In this document: positions 44,986 to 52,485 of the stretch, piece after piece
Numbering within the stretch: position 1 is the stretch's first letter
Layout: every line of letters starts with the position of its first letter
Assembly: GCA_035495555.1 (NCBI GenBank)
Contig: DATJFQ010000067.1
Span: forward strand, 1-58,870
Reading direction: 5' to 3'
From: DATJFQ01 sp035495555
Lineage (GTDB): Bacteria; Acidobacteriota; Vicinamibacteria; Vicinamibacterales; 2-12-FULL-66-21
Length of the DNA: 58,870 bases
Notes under the pieces: generated by a model
What the model saw: the letters and a program-made list of their open reading frames with translations, nothing else
Databases searched by the model: none
Told to the model about the DNA's origin: nothing
Translations under genes and position numbers: made by a program

Positions 44986-45582
44986 GTGCGAACAATTCTT
45001 CGTGGCTCACTGACGCTCGCCTTGCTCGTGCTGGGCAGCTCGAGCGCATTCGCGCAGCTCGACGTGGGGGACAGCGGCTTGGCCGCATGCTCGCAGATCG
45101 ACGCCTTGAGCAAGGCCGGCAACTACTCCGCCGCGCACCAGAAAGCAGAGGCGTGTCTTCAGGCGCTCGATCAGAAGCTGCAAGGCGAAGTCGGCAAGCT
45201 GTTTCCGCAGACGGTCGCGGGCTGGACGCGAGGGAACCTGGAGCAGAACACGGTGGCCGGCTTCAACAATATCTCGGCGACCTATAAGAAGGCCGCGCAC
45301 TCCGCGACGGTCTCGCTGACCGCGGGCAACGTCGGTGGCGGCGCCGTCGGCGGTCTGCTCGGGGGGTTGGCCCGGATGGGCATGCAGGCCGGACAGCAGG
45401 TCAAGGTCGCCGGCTTGCCCGCCTCGGTCCAGACCGACGGCACGATTGCCGTCACGCTCGACAGCGGCGCCTTCCTGACTTTCAAAAGCCCCGCATTCTC
45501 GGACCAGAAGAGCGCGCTCGCGGGGCTCGGCGATCTGGTGAACGCGTTCCCGGTCGCGCAAATCAATAAGATCCTGCACTGA
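44986..45582 (+). CDS. secreted protein of unknown function
   Basis: 198 residues. The first 23 (MRTILRGSLTLALLVLGSSS, then AFAQ) form a clear signal peptide. The mature part has one helix-rich region (AHQKAEACLQALDQKLQGEV) and a Gly-rich stretch (GGGAVGGLLGGLARMGMQAG) that could cross or dip into a membrane. A beta-like end follows (TIAVTLDSGAFLTFKSPAF). Two Cys residues, in AACSQI and EACLQ, could form a disulfide. The GTG at 44986 has TAAGGGG upstream at good distance; longer frames lack a ribosome site. I do not recognise a family. The gene is single, between a permease and decayed genes. Confidence 0.72.
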   Translation: MRTILRGSLTLALLVLGSSSAFAQLDVGDSGLAACSQIDALSKAGNYSAAHQKAEACLQALDQKLQGEVGKLFPQTVAGWTRGNLEQNTVAGFNNISATYKKAAHSATVSLTAGNVGGGAVGGLLGGLARMGMQAGQQVKVAGLPASVQTDGTIAVTLDSGAFLTFKSPAFSDQKSALAGLGDLVNAFPVAQINKILH

Positions 45583-45777
45583 CGCGCGACGCGCGATCGC
45601 ACCCCGCGATGTCCTGGAGCAGGAATGCAGGAGCCTGAAGGATCTCGACATGCAGGACTAAGAGACGTCGAAGGCAGCGCGCGCGGCGCAAATCGGTTTT
45701 GACGATGCCCTGGTGATCTGCTCGATCGCCGGAGAGGTCGCGTCGATCCTGTGTCGCGGATGGCGGTGCCGGTGCCG

Positions 45778-46180
45778 CTAGGGCGCCGGGGTGAGGCCAT
45801 GACGACGCATGATGCCGGCCATTTTGACCCGGTCCGGCGGGCCGCCGGCCGCCGCGTTGATCACGGCGGCGGACTCACGAAAAAACGACGGACCGATCGC
45901 GGCGGGCGTAATGGCGCAGAGGACCTTCACGTCCTGGTTGCCGTGGTTGTCGAATCGGTGAACCGCGCCGCGTGGAATGCAGAGCGCCTGTCCCGGCCCG
46001 ACGTCGACCCGGGTGCCGTCGACGGTCCAGGACAGTACCCCCCCTCGATGCCGTAGATCGTTTCTTCGTAGTGGTCGTGGCTGTGCGCCGGTGCCGCGAG
46101 CCGCTGCGCGCCGGGAACCATGAGTTCGAACAGCGCGACGCTGCCACTCGCGTCTCCTCCCGTGACCAGGAAGCGCCGGC
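45778..46180 (-). pseudogene. cupin domain protein, frameshifted
   Basis: The minus strand reads FLVTGGDASGSVALFELMVP and AAPAHSHDHYEETIYGIEGG down to about 46045. It then shifts by one base at a run of seven C (46038-46044 on the plus strand) to LSWTVDGTRVDVGPGQALCI and AVHRFDNHGNQDVKV, ending at TAG 45780-45778. Together these make one typical cupin with HxH...E and a later His. The start is missing: its 5' end abuts a plus-strand MarR helix. One extra G would restore the frame, so an assembly error or phase variation is possible. As written it is not a full gene. Confidence 0.72.
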
Positions 46181-46285
46181 GTGCTCGCCGAGCGCGCCGG
46201 GGTGAGCAAGCAGGCCATGAACCAGCTGCTGCGGAGCCTCGAGGCGCTCGGGTACCTCCCGCGGTCCGAGGCGTGCGATCTCCGC
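46181..46285 (+). pseudogene. MarR-type HTH remnant
   Basis: The frame from GTG 46181 encodes LAERAGVSKQAMNQLLRSLE and ALGYLPRSEA, the helix-turn-helix and wing start of MarR-family regulators. After about 30 residues the similarity ends. No DNA upstream completes the domain, because it directly abuts the cupin remnant on the other strand. It is a relic of a regulator gene, cut at both ends. Confidence 0.6.
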
Positions 46286-46336
46286 GCCATGCCCATTCCA
46301 GGAGCGGCGGCGCTTGGCTGGCCCCCCCGCGCACGC

Positions 46337-46342
46337 TACACT
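46337..46342 (+). promoter_or_regulatory. -10-like TACACT next to kinase start
   Basis: TACACT ends 5 nt before the GTG of the TolB/TPR kinase, and no Shine-Dalgarno site is present. It is another case of a -10-like hexamer placed for leaderless transcription. Confidence 0.4.
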
Positions 46343-46347
46343 GCCGC

Positions 46348-48798
46348 GTGCCTACTCTTCCGGCGGGTACTCGACTGGGACCGTATGAGATCCTGTCGAC
46401 CCTTGGCGCTGGCGGAATGGGCGTCGTGTATCGCGCGCTCGACCCGCGTCTCGAGCGCCAGGTCGCGATCAAGCTGCTGCCTGAGGAGACGGCCCGGGAC
46501 CCCCAATCGCGCGAGCGCCTCCGCCGCGAGGCGATGGCCGTCGCGGCAATCGATCACCCCTACATCTGCAAGATTTTCGAAATTGGAGAGCACGGCGACG
46601 CCCTGTTTCTGGTGATGGAGTACATCGCCGGCCAGACGCTCGACGACAAGCTGCGCGCCGGCCGACTGCCGTTGCCCGAGGCCCTGCGGCTGGCGGGCGA
46701 GGTCGCCGAGGCGCTCCAGGAGGCGCACGGCCGCCGATTTCTCCATCGGGACCTGAAGGCCGCCAACGTCATGGTGACCGATCAGGGTCACGTGAAGGTC
46801 ATGGATTTCGGTGTGGCCAAGCGTCTCGACGCCGTGATCGCTGGAGACCAGCCGACGGTCGAGTCCGCCGGACAGTTGACCGTGCAGGGGGGGATCGTCG
46901 GCACGCCCGCGTACATGTCCCCGGAGCAGGTGAAAGGCGGTTCACTCGACGCGCGATCCGACCTGTTCTCTTTCGGCGTGATGCTGGCGCAGATGGTCTC
47001 GGGCACGCATCCATTCCGCAGGGCGTCGGTCGGCGAGACGCTCGCCGCCGTGCTGCACGAGCCGCCCGACCTCGGTGATGCCGCGCTGCCGGCCGTGGCG
47101 GCGGTGGTCCGCCGACTGCTGGAGAAAGATCGCGAGGCGCGCTACGCATCCGCCGCGGAGGTCCGTGCCGACCTGGCCACGCTGCTGTCGACGTCCGGGT
47201 CCGGTGATGCGCTGACCGCCGGCGCGATCACGGCGGCCGTCACCTCGTCCTCTTCGGCCGTCCCTTCGTCTGCGGCACCGGCCGCGGAGATGGCATCGAG
47301 CCGCGCACGCACGCGAGCCTGGTGGAAAGCAGGCGTAGCGGTGCTCGGGATCGGCGTTGCGTCCTACCTGATCGCCGGCTGGCAGCATCCGTCTCCGGCC
47401 GCGACGGCCGGCTCCATCCGATCGATCGCCGTGCTGCCGCTGGACAACTACTCCGGCGACGCCAGCCAGGACTACTTCGCCGAAGGGATGACCGATGAGA
47501 TCACCGCCGACCTCGCCACGATCAGCCAGCTTCGCGTGATCTCGCGCGGCTCGGCGATGCAGTTCAGGACCAGGGAGCGGCCGCCGACGCCGGAGATCGG
47601 CCGGCGTCTGAACGTGGACGCGGTGATCGAAGGCTCGGTGTCACGCTCAGGCGAACGCGTCCGGATCACGGCGCAGTTGATCGACGCGCGAGAGGACAAG
47701 CACCTCTGGGCGGAAACCTTCGAGCGCAGTTCGCGCGACGTCCTGTCGCTGCAGGCAGAACTCGCCGGCGCAATCGCCCGCGCAATCGATGTGCAGCTGA
47801 CGCCGACCGAGCGTTCGCGTCTGACGGGCGCGAAGGCTGTCAACCCCGAGGCGCACGATGCGTATCTGCGAGGACGTTTCTTCTTCAACCGCCCCAGCGA
47901 TGAGAACCTGCAGAAGGCGATCGCGTTGTACGAAGAAGCGGTCAAGCTCAGTCCCGACTTTGCACTCGCCTCCTCTGGCCTGTCGGATGCCTACCTGTGG
48001 GCTGGCTACAATGAGGGCTTCATCACCGCCGCGGCCGCCCGTCCGAAGGCCAAAGACGCGGCCGAACGCGCCGTCGCACTCGACAATCAGTCCGCCGAAG
48101 CGCATACATCGCTCGCCGTCTTCAAGCTGTTCTACGACTACGATTGGCCGGGATGTGAGCGCGAGTTTCGTCAGGCGTTCTCGCTGAACCCCAACTATGC
48201 GTTCGCGCACGATCAGTTCGGCTTGGCGCTCGCCTTCCAGGGACGCTTCGCCGAAGCCATCGCTGAGGGGGCACGGGCGATCGAGCTGGATCCGCTGTCG
48301 CCGCAGATCCTCGTCGACGCGACGATGCCGTTCCTGTTCCAGCGCGACGCCACGACCGCGAAGGCATTGGCCCGCCGGGCAATGGAGCTGGATCCTGCCT
48401 TCTTCTTTCCGGTGATGGTGGAGGGCTGGGCCGATGTCGACGCCGGACACTACCGCGAGGCACTGCCGGCGCTGAAGCGCGCGCAGTCGCTGGACGCGCC
48501 GCCGTTCGTCACTGCCTACCTGGCGTTCGCCGATGGCTTTGCCGGTGACCGCGCGGGCGCGCTGGCCGATCTCGCGGCGCTCCGGAAGATGTCGCCCGAC
48601 GGCTCGGTCTTACCCTTCAACCTGGCGCTCGTGAAGCTGGGCCTCGGCGATCGAGCCGGAGCGCTCGACGGCCTGGAGCAGGCCTACGCCGCGAACTCGC
48701 AACTGATGCCGTGGATCGGGTACGACACCATGTTCGACACACTGCGCTCCGAGCCACGCTTCAAAGCCCTCCTCGAGAAGGTCAATCTCGAGCGATAG
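46348..48798 (+). CDS. Ser/Thr protein kinase with TolB-like domain and TPR repeats
   Basis: 816 residues. The kinase domain covers about 13-280: the glycine loop GAGGMGVVYRA, Lys42 (VAIKLL), catalytic HRDLKAAN with Asp135, DFG at 153 and APE-like YMSPEQVKGG. A Ser/Ala-rich linker leads to a membrane helix (GVAVLGIGVASYLIAGW) near 328-346. A TolB-like domain follows (about 362-490; SIAVLPLDNYSGDASQDYFA). TPRs then run to the end (NPNYAFAHDQFGLALAFQGR; GALADLAALRKMSPDGSVL). A longer frame upstream runs through the cupin and MarR debris and is spurious. I chose the GTG at 46348, which begins VPTLPAGTRLGPYEIL. The kinase should be active, with its sensor outside the membrane. Confidence 0.92.
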   Translation: MPTLPAGTRLGPYEILSTLGAGGMGVVYRALDPRLERQVAIKLLPEETARDPQSRERLRREAMAVAAIDHPYICKIFEIGEHGDALFLVMEYIAGQTLDDKLRAGRLPLPEALRLAGEVAEALQEAHGRRFLHRDLKAANVMVTDQGHVKVMDFGVAKRLDAVIAGDQPTVESAGQLTVQGGIVGTPAYMSPEQVKGGSLDARSDLFSFGVMLAQMVSGTHPFRRASVGETLAAVLHEPPDLGDAALPAVAAVVRRLLEKDREARYASAAEVRADLATLLSTSGSGDALTAGAITAAVTSSSSAVPSSAAPAAEMASSRARTRAWWKAGVAVLGIGVASYLIAGWQHPSPAATAGSIRSIAVLPLDNYSGDASQDYFAEGMTDEITADLATISQLRVISRGSAMQFRTRERPPTPEIGRRLNVDAVIEGSVSRSGERVRITAQLIDAREDKHLWAETFERSSRDVLSLQAELAGAIARAIDVQLTPTERSRLTGAKAVNPEAHDAYLRGRFFFNRPSDENLQKAIALYEEAVKLSPDFALASSGLSDAYLWAGYNEGFITAAAARPKAKDAAERAVALDNQSAEAHTSLAVFKLFYDYDWPGCEREFRQAFSLNPNYAFAHDQFGLALAFQGRFAEAIAEGARAIELDPLSPQILVDATMPFLFQRDATTAKALARRAMELDPAFFFPVMVEGWADVDAGHYREALPALKRAQSLDAPPFVTAYLAFADGFAGDRAGALADLAALRKMSPDGSVLPFNLALVKLGLGDRAGALDGLEQAYAANSQLMPWIGYDTMFDTLRSEPRFKALLEKVNLER

Positions 48799-48901
48799 CG
48801 ATTGGTGACGGACCGAGCAGTGTTCGATGGAGGCTTCGATGACCGCACACTGCGGGATCCGGCTGACAGACGAACACCGCGCCCTGGTCATCGCTGTCGA
48901 T

Positions 48902-50416
48902 TCACCCCTTGGCGCCGTGCTTCCGCAACGTCGCCTGGACCTCCGAATTCCCCTCGGCCAGTGCGATGAGCGACATGGCGTCACCGTTCCCCGGCGCGTT
49001 GACGTCCGCTCCAGCGGCAACGAGCCGATCGATGACTGCAGAGTAGTCGCCGCCGTTCGCCCTGCGATGCACCGAGCCGAACGCCGCCCAGCCCAGCGGC
49101 GTGCTGAGGTGAACGGGATCCCGACTTTCGACCGCGATGCGTCCGCGCTGGAGGATCGCCTCGACAAGCTCGACATCGCCCATCCAGCTTGCCGCGTGAA
49201 GCGCCGTGCCGCCGTCGACGCCGCCGGCGGTCTCGTCGAAACCGAGGCGGAGCATGAGATGCGCTGCTTCCCGACGGCCATGGAAGATGGCCTGCGCCAG
49301 ACGCGAGTGATCCGCCGGTGTGAGCGCGGTCAGCAGCGACGGATCCGCGTCGATGAACGCGCGGGCGCCGGCTTCGTCGCCAGCGAGCACGGTGTTGATG
49401 AAGCGCACGTGCGCCGGGCTGCGCTGCACGAGCACGTCGTAGACGTCGCGATGCCCGAACTTGACGGCCACGTCGTGCGGTGACACACCGAAGCCAAGCG
49501 TCCAGCAGTAGATGTGGAGCGGCGGCACCGGCGCGTAGCCGGGCTCGTTGATGCGAGCGGCGATCGCCTGCGGATCCGAGGCGAGTACACGGGTCGCCAG
49601 GGCAACATCTCCGAGCCGGGCGGGCATGAAGATGTCGGGGCTGGCACCGCGCTCGAGCAGCCGGCGACAGACATCGGGGCGTTCGACGAGCGCGTACTGC
49701 GCGGCCGTGGACTGATGGTCGATACAGCGCGCATTCACATCGGCGCCGCGATCCAGGAGCAGGTCGGCAATGGCAACCGTCTTCGCCTCGTGAAGCGGCT
49801 GCTGCCCGTCGCCGCCGCGCGCGTGCACCAGCGCCGGATCCGAGGCAAGCAGCCGTTGAAGCTCCTCGATCCAGCCCAGTCGCGCCGCCACGTTCGGCGT
49901 CAGTTTGACTCCGCGCGAGAGAAGAAATCGTGCGGTGTCTTCGGTGGCGTTATCCAGGACGGTGTACGGTCCATTCTCCCACTCGCTTTTGAGGCTGAGG
50001 TCTGCACCGGCGGCGATCAGCACCTCGAGCATTGGTGCCTGCTTCGCGGCGATGTGCGCGGCACGCTGACCGAACGCGAACATCGGAGCGTTGACGTGTT
50101 CTTTGACATGCGCCAATTCGACAAGCCGCCTGACGGTGGCGACGTCCCCGCCCGACACGGCGTCACGAAACGTCTTGATCTCCCGCTGATGGAGATGGTC
50201 GACGAGTTTTTGCCACGAGTCGAAACCGGCTTCGCGCGCGATGGCGAGCTGCGCGTCCGCCAGGCGAAGCGGGCGCGTCGCGCCAGCGTCCGGCCGCACG
50301 GCTTTCAGTCGAGCAAGCGCGTCGTGATCGCCGCCTTCGGCTGCACGAAGGAGATCCTTCGCAAGCTTGTGCTGTTGTTCGAGGTGGGTTGGGACGCGCA
50401 GCTGCGGATCGGACAC
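48902..50416 (-). CDS. ankyrin-repeat protein
   Basis: 504 residues with many ankyrin-type helix pairs. Examples are LHEAKTVAIADLLLDRGADV near 215, AAQYALVERPDVCRRLLERG near 245, ALHAASWMGDVELVEAILQR near 420 and VIDRLVAAGADVNAPGNGD near 470. The N-terminal 85 residues (LAKDLLRAAEGGDHDALARL) start similarly. No signal peptide or enzymatic domain is seen, so it is probably a cytoplasmic protein-binding scaffold. The GTG at 50416 has AAGGAGG 7-8 nt upstream, which overlaps the TetR stop (12 nt gap). It is therefore translated from the TetR operon. The binding partner is unknown. Confidence 0.88.
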   Translation of the reverse strand: MSDPQLRVPTHLEQQHKLAKDLLRAAEGGDHDALARLKAVRPDAGATRPLRLADAQLAIAREAGFDSWQKLVDHLHQREIKTFRDAVSGGDVATVRRLVELAHVKEHVNAPMFAFGQRAAHIAAKQAPMLEVLIAAGADLSLKSEWENGPYTVLDNATEDTARFLLSRGVKLTPNVAARLGWIEELQRLLASDPALVHARGGDGQQPLHEAKTVAIADLLLDRGADVNARCIDHQSTAAQYALVERPDVCRRLLERGASPDIFMPARLGDVALATRVLASDPQAIAARINEPGYAPVPPLHIYCWTLGFGVSPHDVAVKFGHRDVYDVLVQRSPAHVRFINTVLAGDEAGARAFIDADPSLLTALTPADHSRLAQAIFHGRREAAHLMLRLGFDETAGGVDGGTALHAASWMGDVELVEAILQRGRIAVESRDPVHLSTPLGWAAFGSVHRRANGGDYSAVIDRLVAAGADVNAPGNGDAMSLIALAEGNSEVQATLRKHGAKG

Positions 50417-50428
50417 GGACGACCTCCT

Positions 50429-51112
50429 TCAAAACCGCCCCTGTCCGTTCGAGGCGCTCGACCTGTCTGCCTCCGAAACGTTCGTGAGCACTCGCAGGAG
50501 CGTGGCGACGAGGCGTTCTTCGTACTGCGCGGCGGTCCATCCACGGACGAGCACGAGGTCTTCCCACGTACGGATCGACGTGAGCGCCCACAAGAGATCG
50601 GCCGCCATCGATGGCTCGAGTCCGGGCCGCAGCGTACCGTCTCGCGCGAGCTGTTCGACGATCATGCGGCACGCGCCAAGTCGCGCCACGCGCCGCTGCT
50701 GCAAAATGACCTCTGCGGCTGGATCGTCGCGCCGTACCCCGTCGAGGATCCGCGCCAGCGGCCAGATCTCCGGATTCAGCGTGGCCCGCGTGGCCGCCAT
50801 GTAGCGGAGCGCGTCGAGCCCGGTCGGGGCCTGCTGGAGACGGCGAATCGCCTCAGGGAGTCCACGCTTCTCATCAGCGTGCTGCGCGACCGCCAGGAAC
50901 AGCGCCGCACGGTCCCTGAAATGCAGGTAGAGGGCCTGCCGCGACACGCGCGCAGCTTTCGCGACGTCGGCGAGCGGGACATCGACGCCGCCTCGCTTCA
51001 CGATCAGCCGAAGCGCGGCCTCACAGATCCGCTCCCGGGTCGTCGGGTCGCCGCCCTTCGGGCCCGACGCACTGTCTGATTTGACCGCGCGACGCGTTCG
51101 AGCGCTTGACAC
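50429..51112 (-). CDS. TetR family transcriptional regulator
   Basis: 227 residues. The TetR_N helix-turn-helix covers about 28-72: RERICEAALRLIVKRGGVDV, LADVAKAARVSRQALYLHF and RDRAALFLAVAQHADEKRGL. The rest is the usual variable ligand-binding part (MAATRATLNPEIWPLARILD and later VEQLARDGTLRPGL). The most upstream start is the GTG at 51112 (VSSARTRRAVKSD), which lies inside a perfect palindrome; a later start is possible. It is the first gene of an operon with the ankyrin protein. The palindrome suggests it represses itself. Confidence 0.9.
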   Translation of the reverse strand: MSSARTRRAVKSDSASGPKGGDPTTRERICEAALRLIVKRGGVDVPLADVAKAARVSRQALYLHFRDRAALFLAVAQHADEKRGLPEAIRRLQQAPTGLDALRYMAATRATLNPEIWPLARILDGVRRDDPAAEVILQQRRVARLGACRMIVEQLARDGTLRPGLEPSMAADLLWALTSIRTWEDLVLVRGWTAAQYEERLVATLLRVLTNVSEADRSSASNGQGRF

Positions 51113-51121
51113 ACTGTCAAG
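51105..51121. promoter_or_regulatory. perfect palindrome CTTGACA-N3-TGTCAAG, TetR operator candidate
   Basis: CTTGACA (51105-51111) and TGTCAAG (51115-51121) are perfect inverted repeats with a 3-bp centre. The GTG start of the TetR gene (51112-51110) lies within it, so a bound repressor would block both transcription and, if translation starts there, the initiation region. TTGACA on the minus strand could also act as a -35 box if the true start is further downstream. Confidence 0.65.
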
Positions 51122-51200
51122 TGTAGCACGAGGAGAACGCCGGGCTCGAGGGATCAGGATCTCGGGACGCGACGCCTTCCGGATACACGTCGCGCGGCCG

Positions 51201-51842
51201 TCAACGTCTTTTCCCCTTCAATCTCTTGGCGTGCGAGGTAACGAGCGACTTTCCCTGCGGGTGAATCGTCTCACCTCGCTTGAGCATCTCGACGAAGGAC
51301 GCGATCTTCTTCTTCCGTCCCGCTGCTGTCCTCGTGTTGTGCACGCGAAACGCCAGCGCGAATCGGTTCTGTGCGCTGAGCGTCGACAGCATCCTCTTCG
51401 CCTTCGGCTCCGCATCGATGGCAGCCTGGAGATCCTCTGGAATCCTCATGTTCCTGCCGCTTCCGTAGGCGCGATCCCAACGGCCGTCGGCTTTCGCTGC
51501 GTCCACCTCCTTGAGTCCATGCTCCGTCATGCGACCTTCAGCGATGAGCCGCGTGACGTTGTCAACGTTGATTTGGCTCCAGATGCTGCGCTTGCGGCGG
51601 CGCGTGTAGCGCTGCAGATAGCTCTCGTCGTCAGAGCGCTTGCGCACCGCGTCGATCCAGCCCCAGCAGAGGCACACGTCGATCGCCTCCCTGGGTGTGA
51701 TCGACGTCAGGCCCGAGCCCACCTTGTAAATTCTGATCCAGACCTCGTCTTCCTTGTCGTGGTGCGCACTGAGCCAGCGTTCGAAGGCGCTGGCGTTCTC
51801 GAACGTCTTGACCTTGGCGGGATCGACTTCGACGGGCGGCAT
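51201..51842 (-). CDS. YdeI/OmdA-like family protein
   Basis: 213 residues matching the YdeI/bacteriocin-protection family. PPVEVDPAKVKTFENASAFE lies near the N-terminus, DEVWIRIYKVGSGLTSITPR near 33-52, AIDVCLCWGWIDAVRKRSDD near 55-75, and RRRKRSIWSQINVDNVTRLI near 80-100. A basic C-terminus (AGRKKKIASFVEMLKRGETI, then KRLKGKRR) follows the conserved helix. The family is linked in the literature to antimicrobial-peptide tolerance and envelope stress, but its biochemical action is not known. The ATG at 51842 has an AAAAGGG-type site upstream. It lies downstream of the uncharacterised 51.9-kb gene on the same strand, 37 nt apart, so an operon is likely. Confidence 0.82.
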   Translation of the reverse strand: MPPVEVDPAKVKTFENASAFERWLSAHHDKEDEVWIRIYKVGSGLTSITPREAIDVCLCWGWIDAVRKRSDDESYLQRYTRRRKRSIWSQINVDNVTRLIAEGRMTEHGLKEVDAAKADGRWDRAYGSGRNMRIPEDLQAAIDAEPKAKRMLSTLSAQNRFALAFRVHNTRTAAGRKKKIASFVEMLKRGETIHPQGKSLVTSHAKRLKGKRR

Positions 51843-51879
51843 CAGGACACCCTTTTACGACGTGGGGGGTGGTGACACG

Positions 51880-52215
51880 TCAGTCCGCGACCCTCCGCCA
51901 TCCGACAGCCAAGCCTTCCTGGACCTCCATGCCCACGCCAAGAGCTAACACGTTCCCATCCACGATCCATGACACCTTGTAGAAGTCCGTGGTCTTCTCG
52001 ATCACGAGGTCATATTCATCTGAGAACTCTCCGCTATCGTAGAAGTACCGCACGTGGTAGCGCCCCGCAAAGCCCTCCTTCGGCCCTCCGGTGGCAATGC
52101 CTGCCCCGCTGTATCTGCCTGAGAAGATCCATCTCGCGTTGAGCGTGCCCGGCGCATAACTCCTGGTGTAGAGGACAAATCCAATGTTCGGTGTGTCCGA
52201 CGCGTCTGATGCCAT
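51880..52215 (-). CDS. uncharacterised protein
   Basis: 111 residues, acidic to neutral, without signal peptide or membrane helix. It contains IGFVLYTRSYAPGTLNARWI near 10-30, GGPKEGFAGRYHVRYFYDSG near 43-63 and VIEKTTDFYKVSWIVDGNVL near 72-92. These are likely beta strands with conserved aromatic residues. The ATG at 52215 is the first plausible start, about 10 nt after AAGGAAGAAAG; a longer frame to 52302 has no support. It is 37 nt upstream of the YdeI-like gene, so the two may be co-expressed. I do not recognise the family. Confidence 0.65.
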   Translation of the reverse strand: MASDASDTPNIGFVLYTRSYAPGTLNARWIFSGRYSGAGIATGGPKEGFAGRYHVRYFYDSGEFSDEYDLVIEKTTDFYKVSWIVDGNVLALGVGMEVQEGLAVGWRRVAD

Positions 52216-52485
52216 AAGAAATGAGCTTTCTTCCTTGTGTTGTTGACGGCTGCAGTGTACCTCGGCACCGAAGTATGCTGGGAACATCCAGGTCAGCGCC
52301 ACGTCGCGACCATCTGTTGCGCCCGGCTTGCGCGGCGAGAGTGTGGCTGCAGGCGATCATCTGGCGCTGTTCTACGATATCGAGAGGAGTTTGCCGGCGC
52401 GTTGAAGTTCCACGTGCCCCGATCCGCAAGGTTGTAATTTCCGGCGCGCGCTCGATCGTGTGTCGGTCAGTTTCGAGGAGAAACC

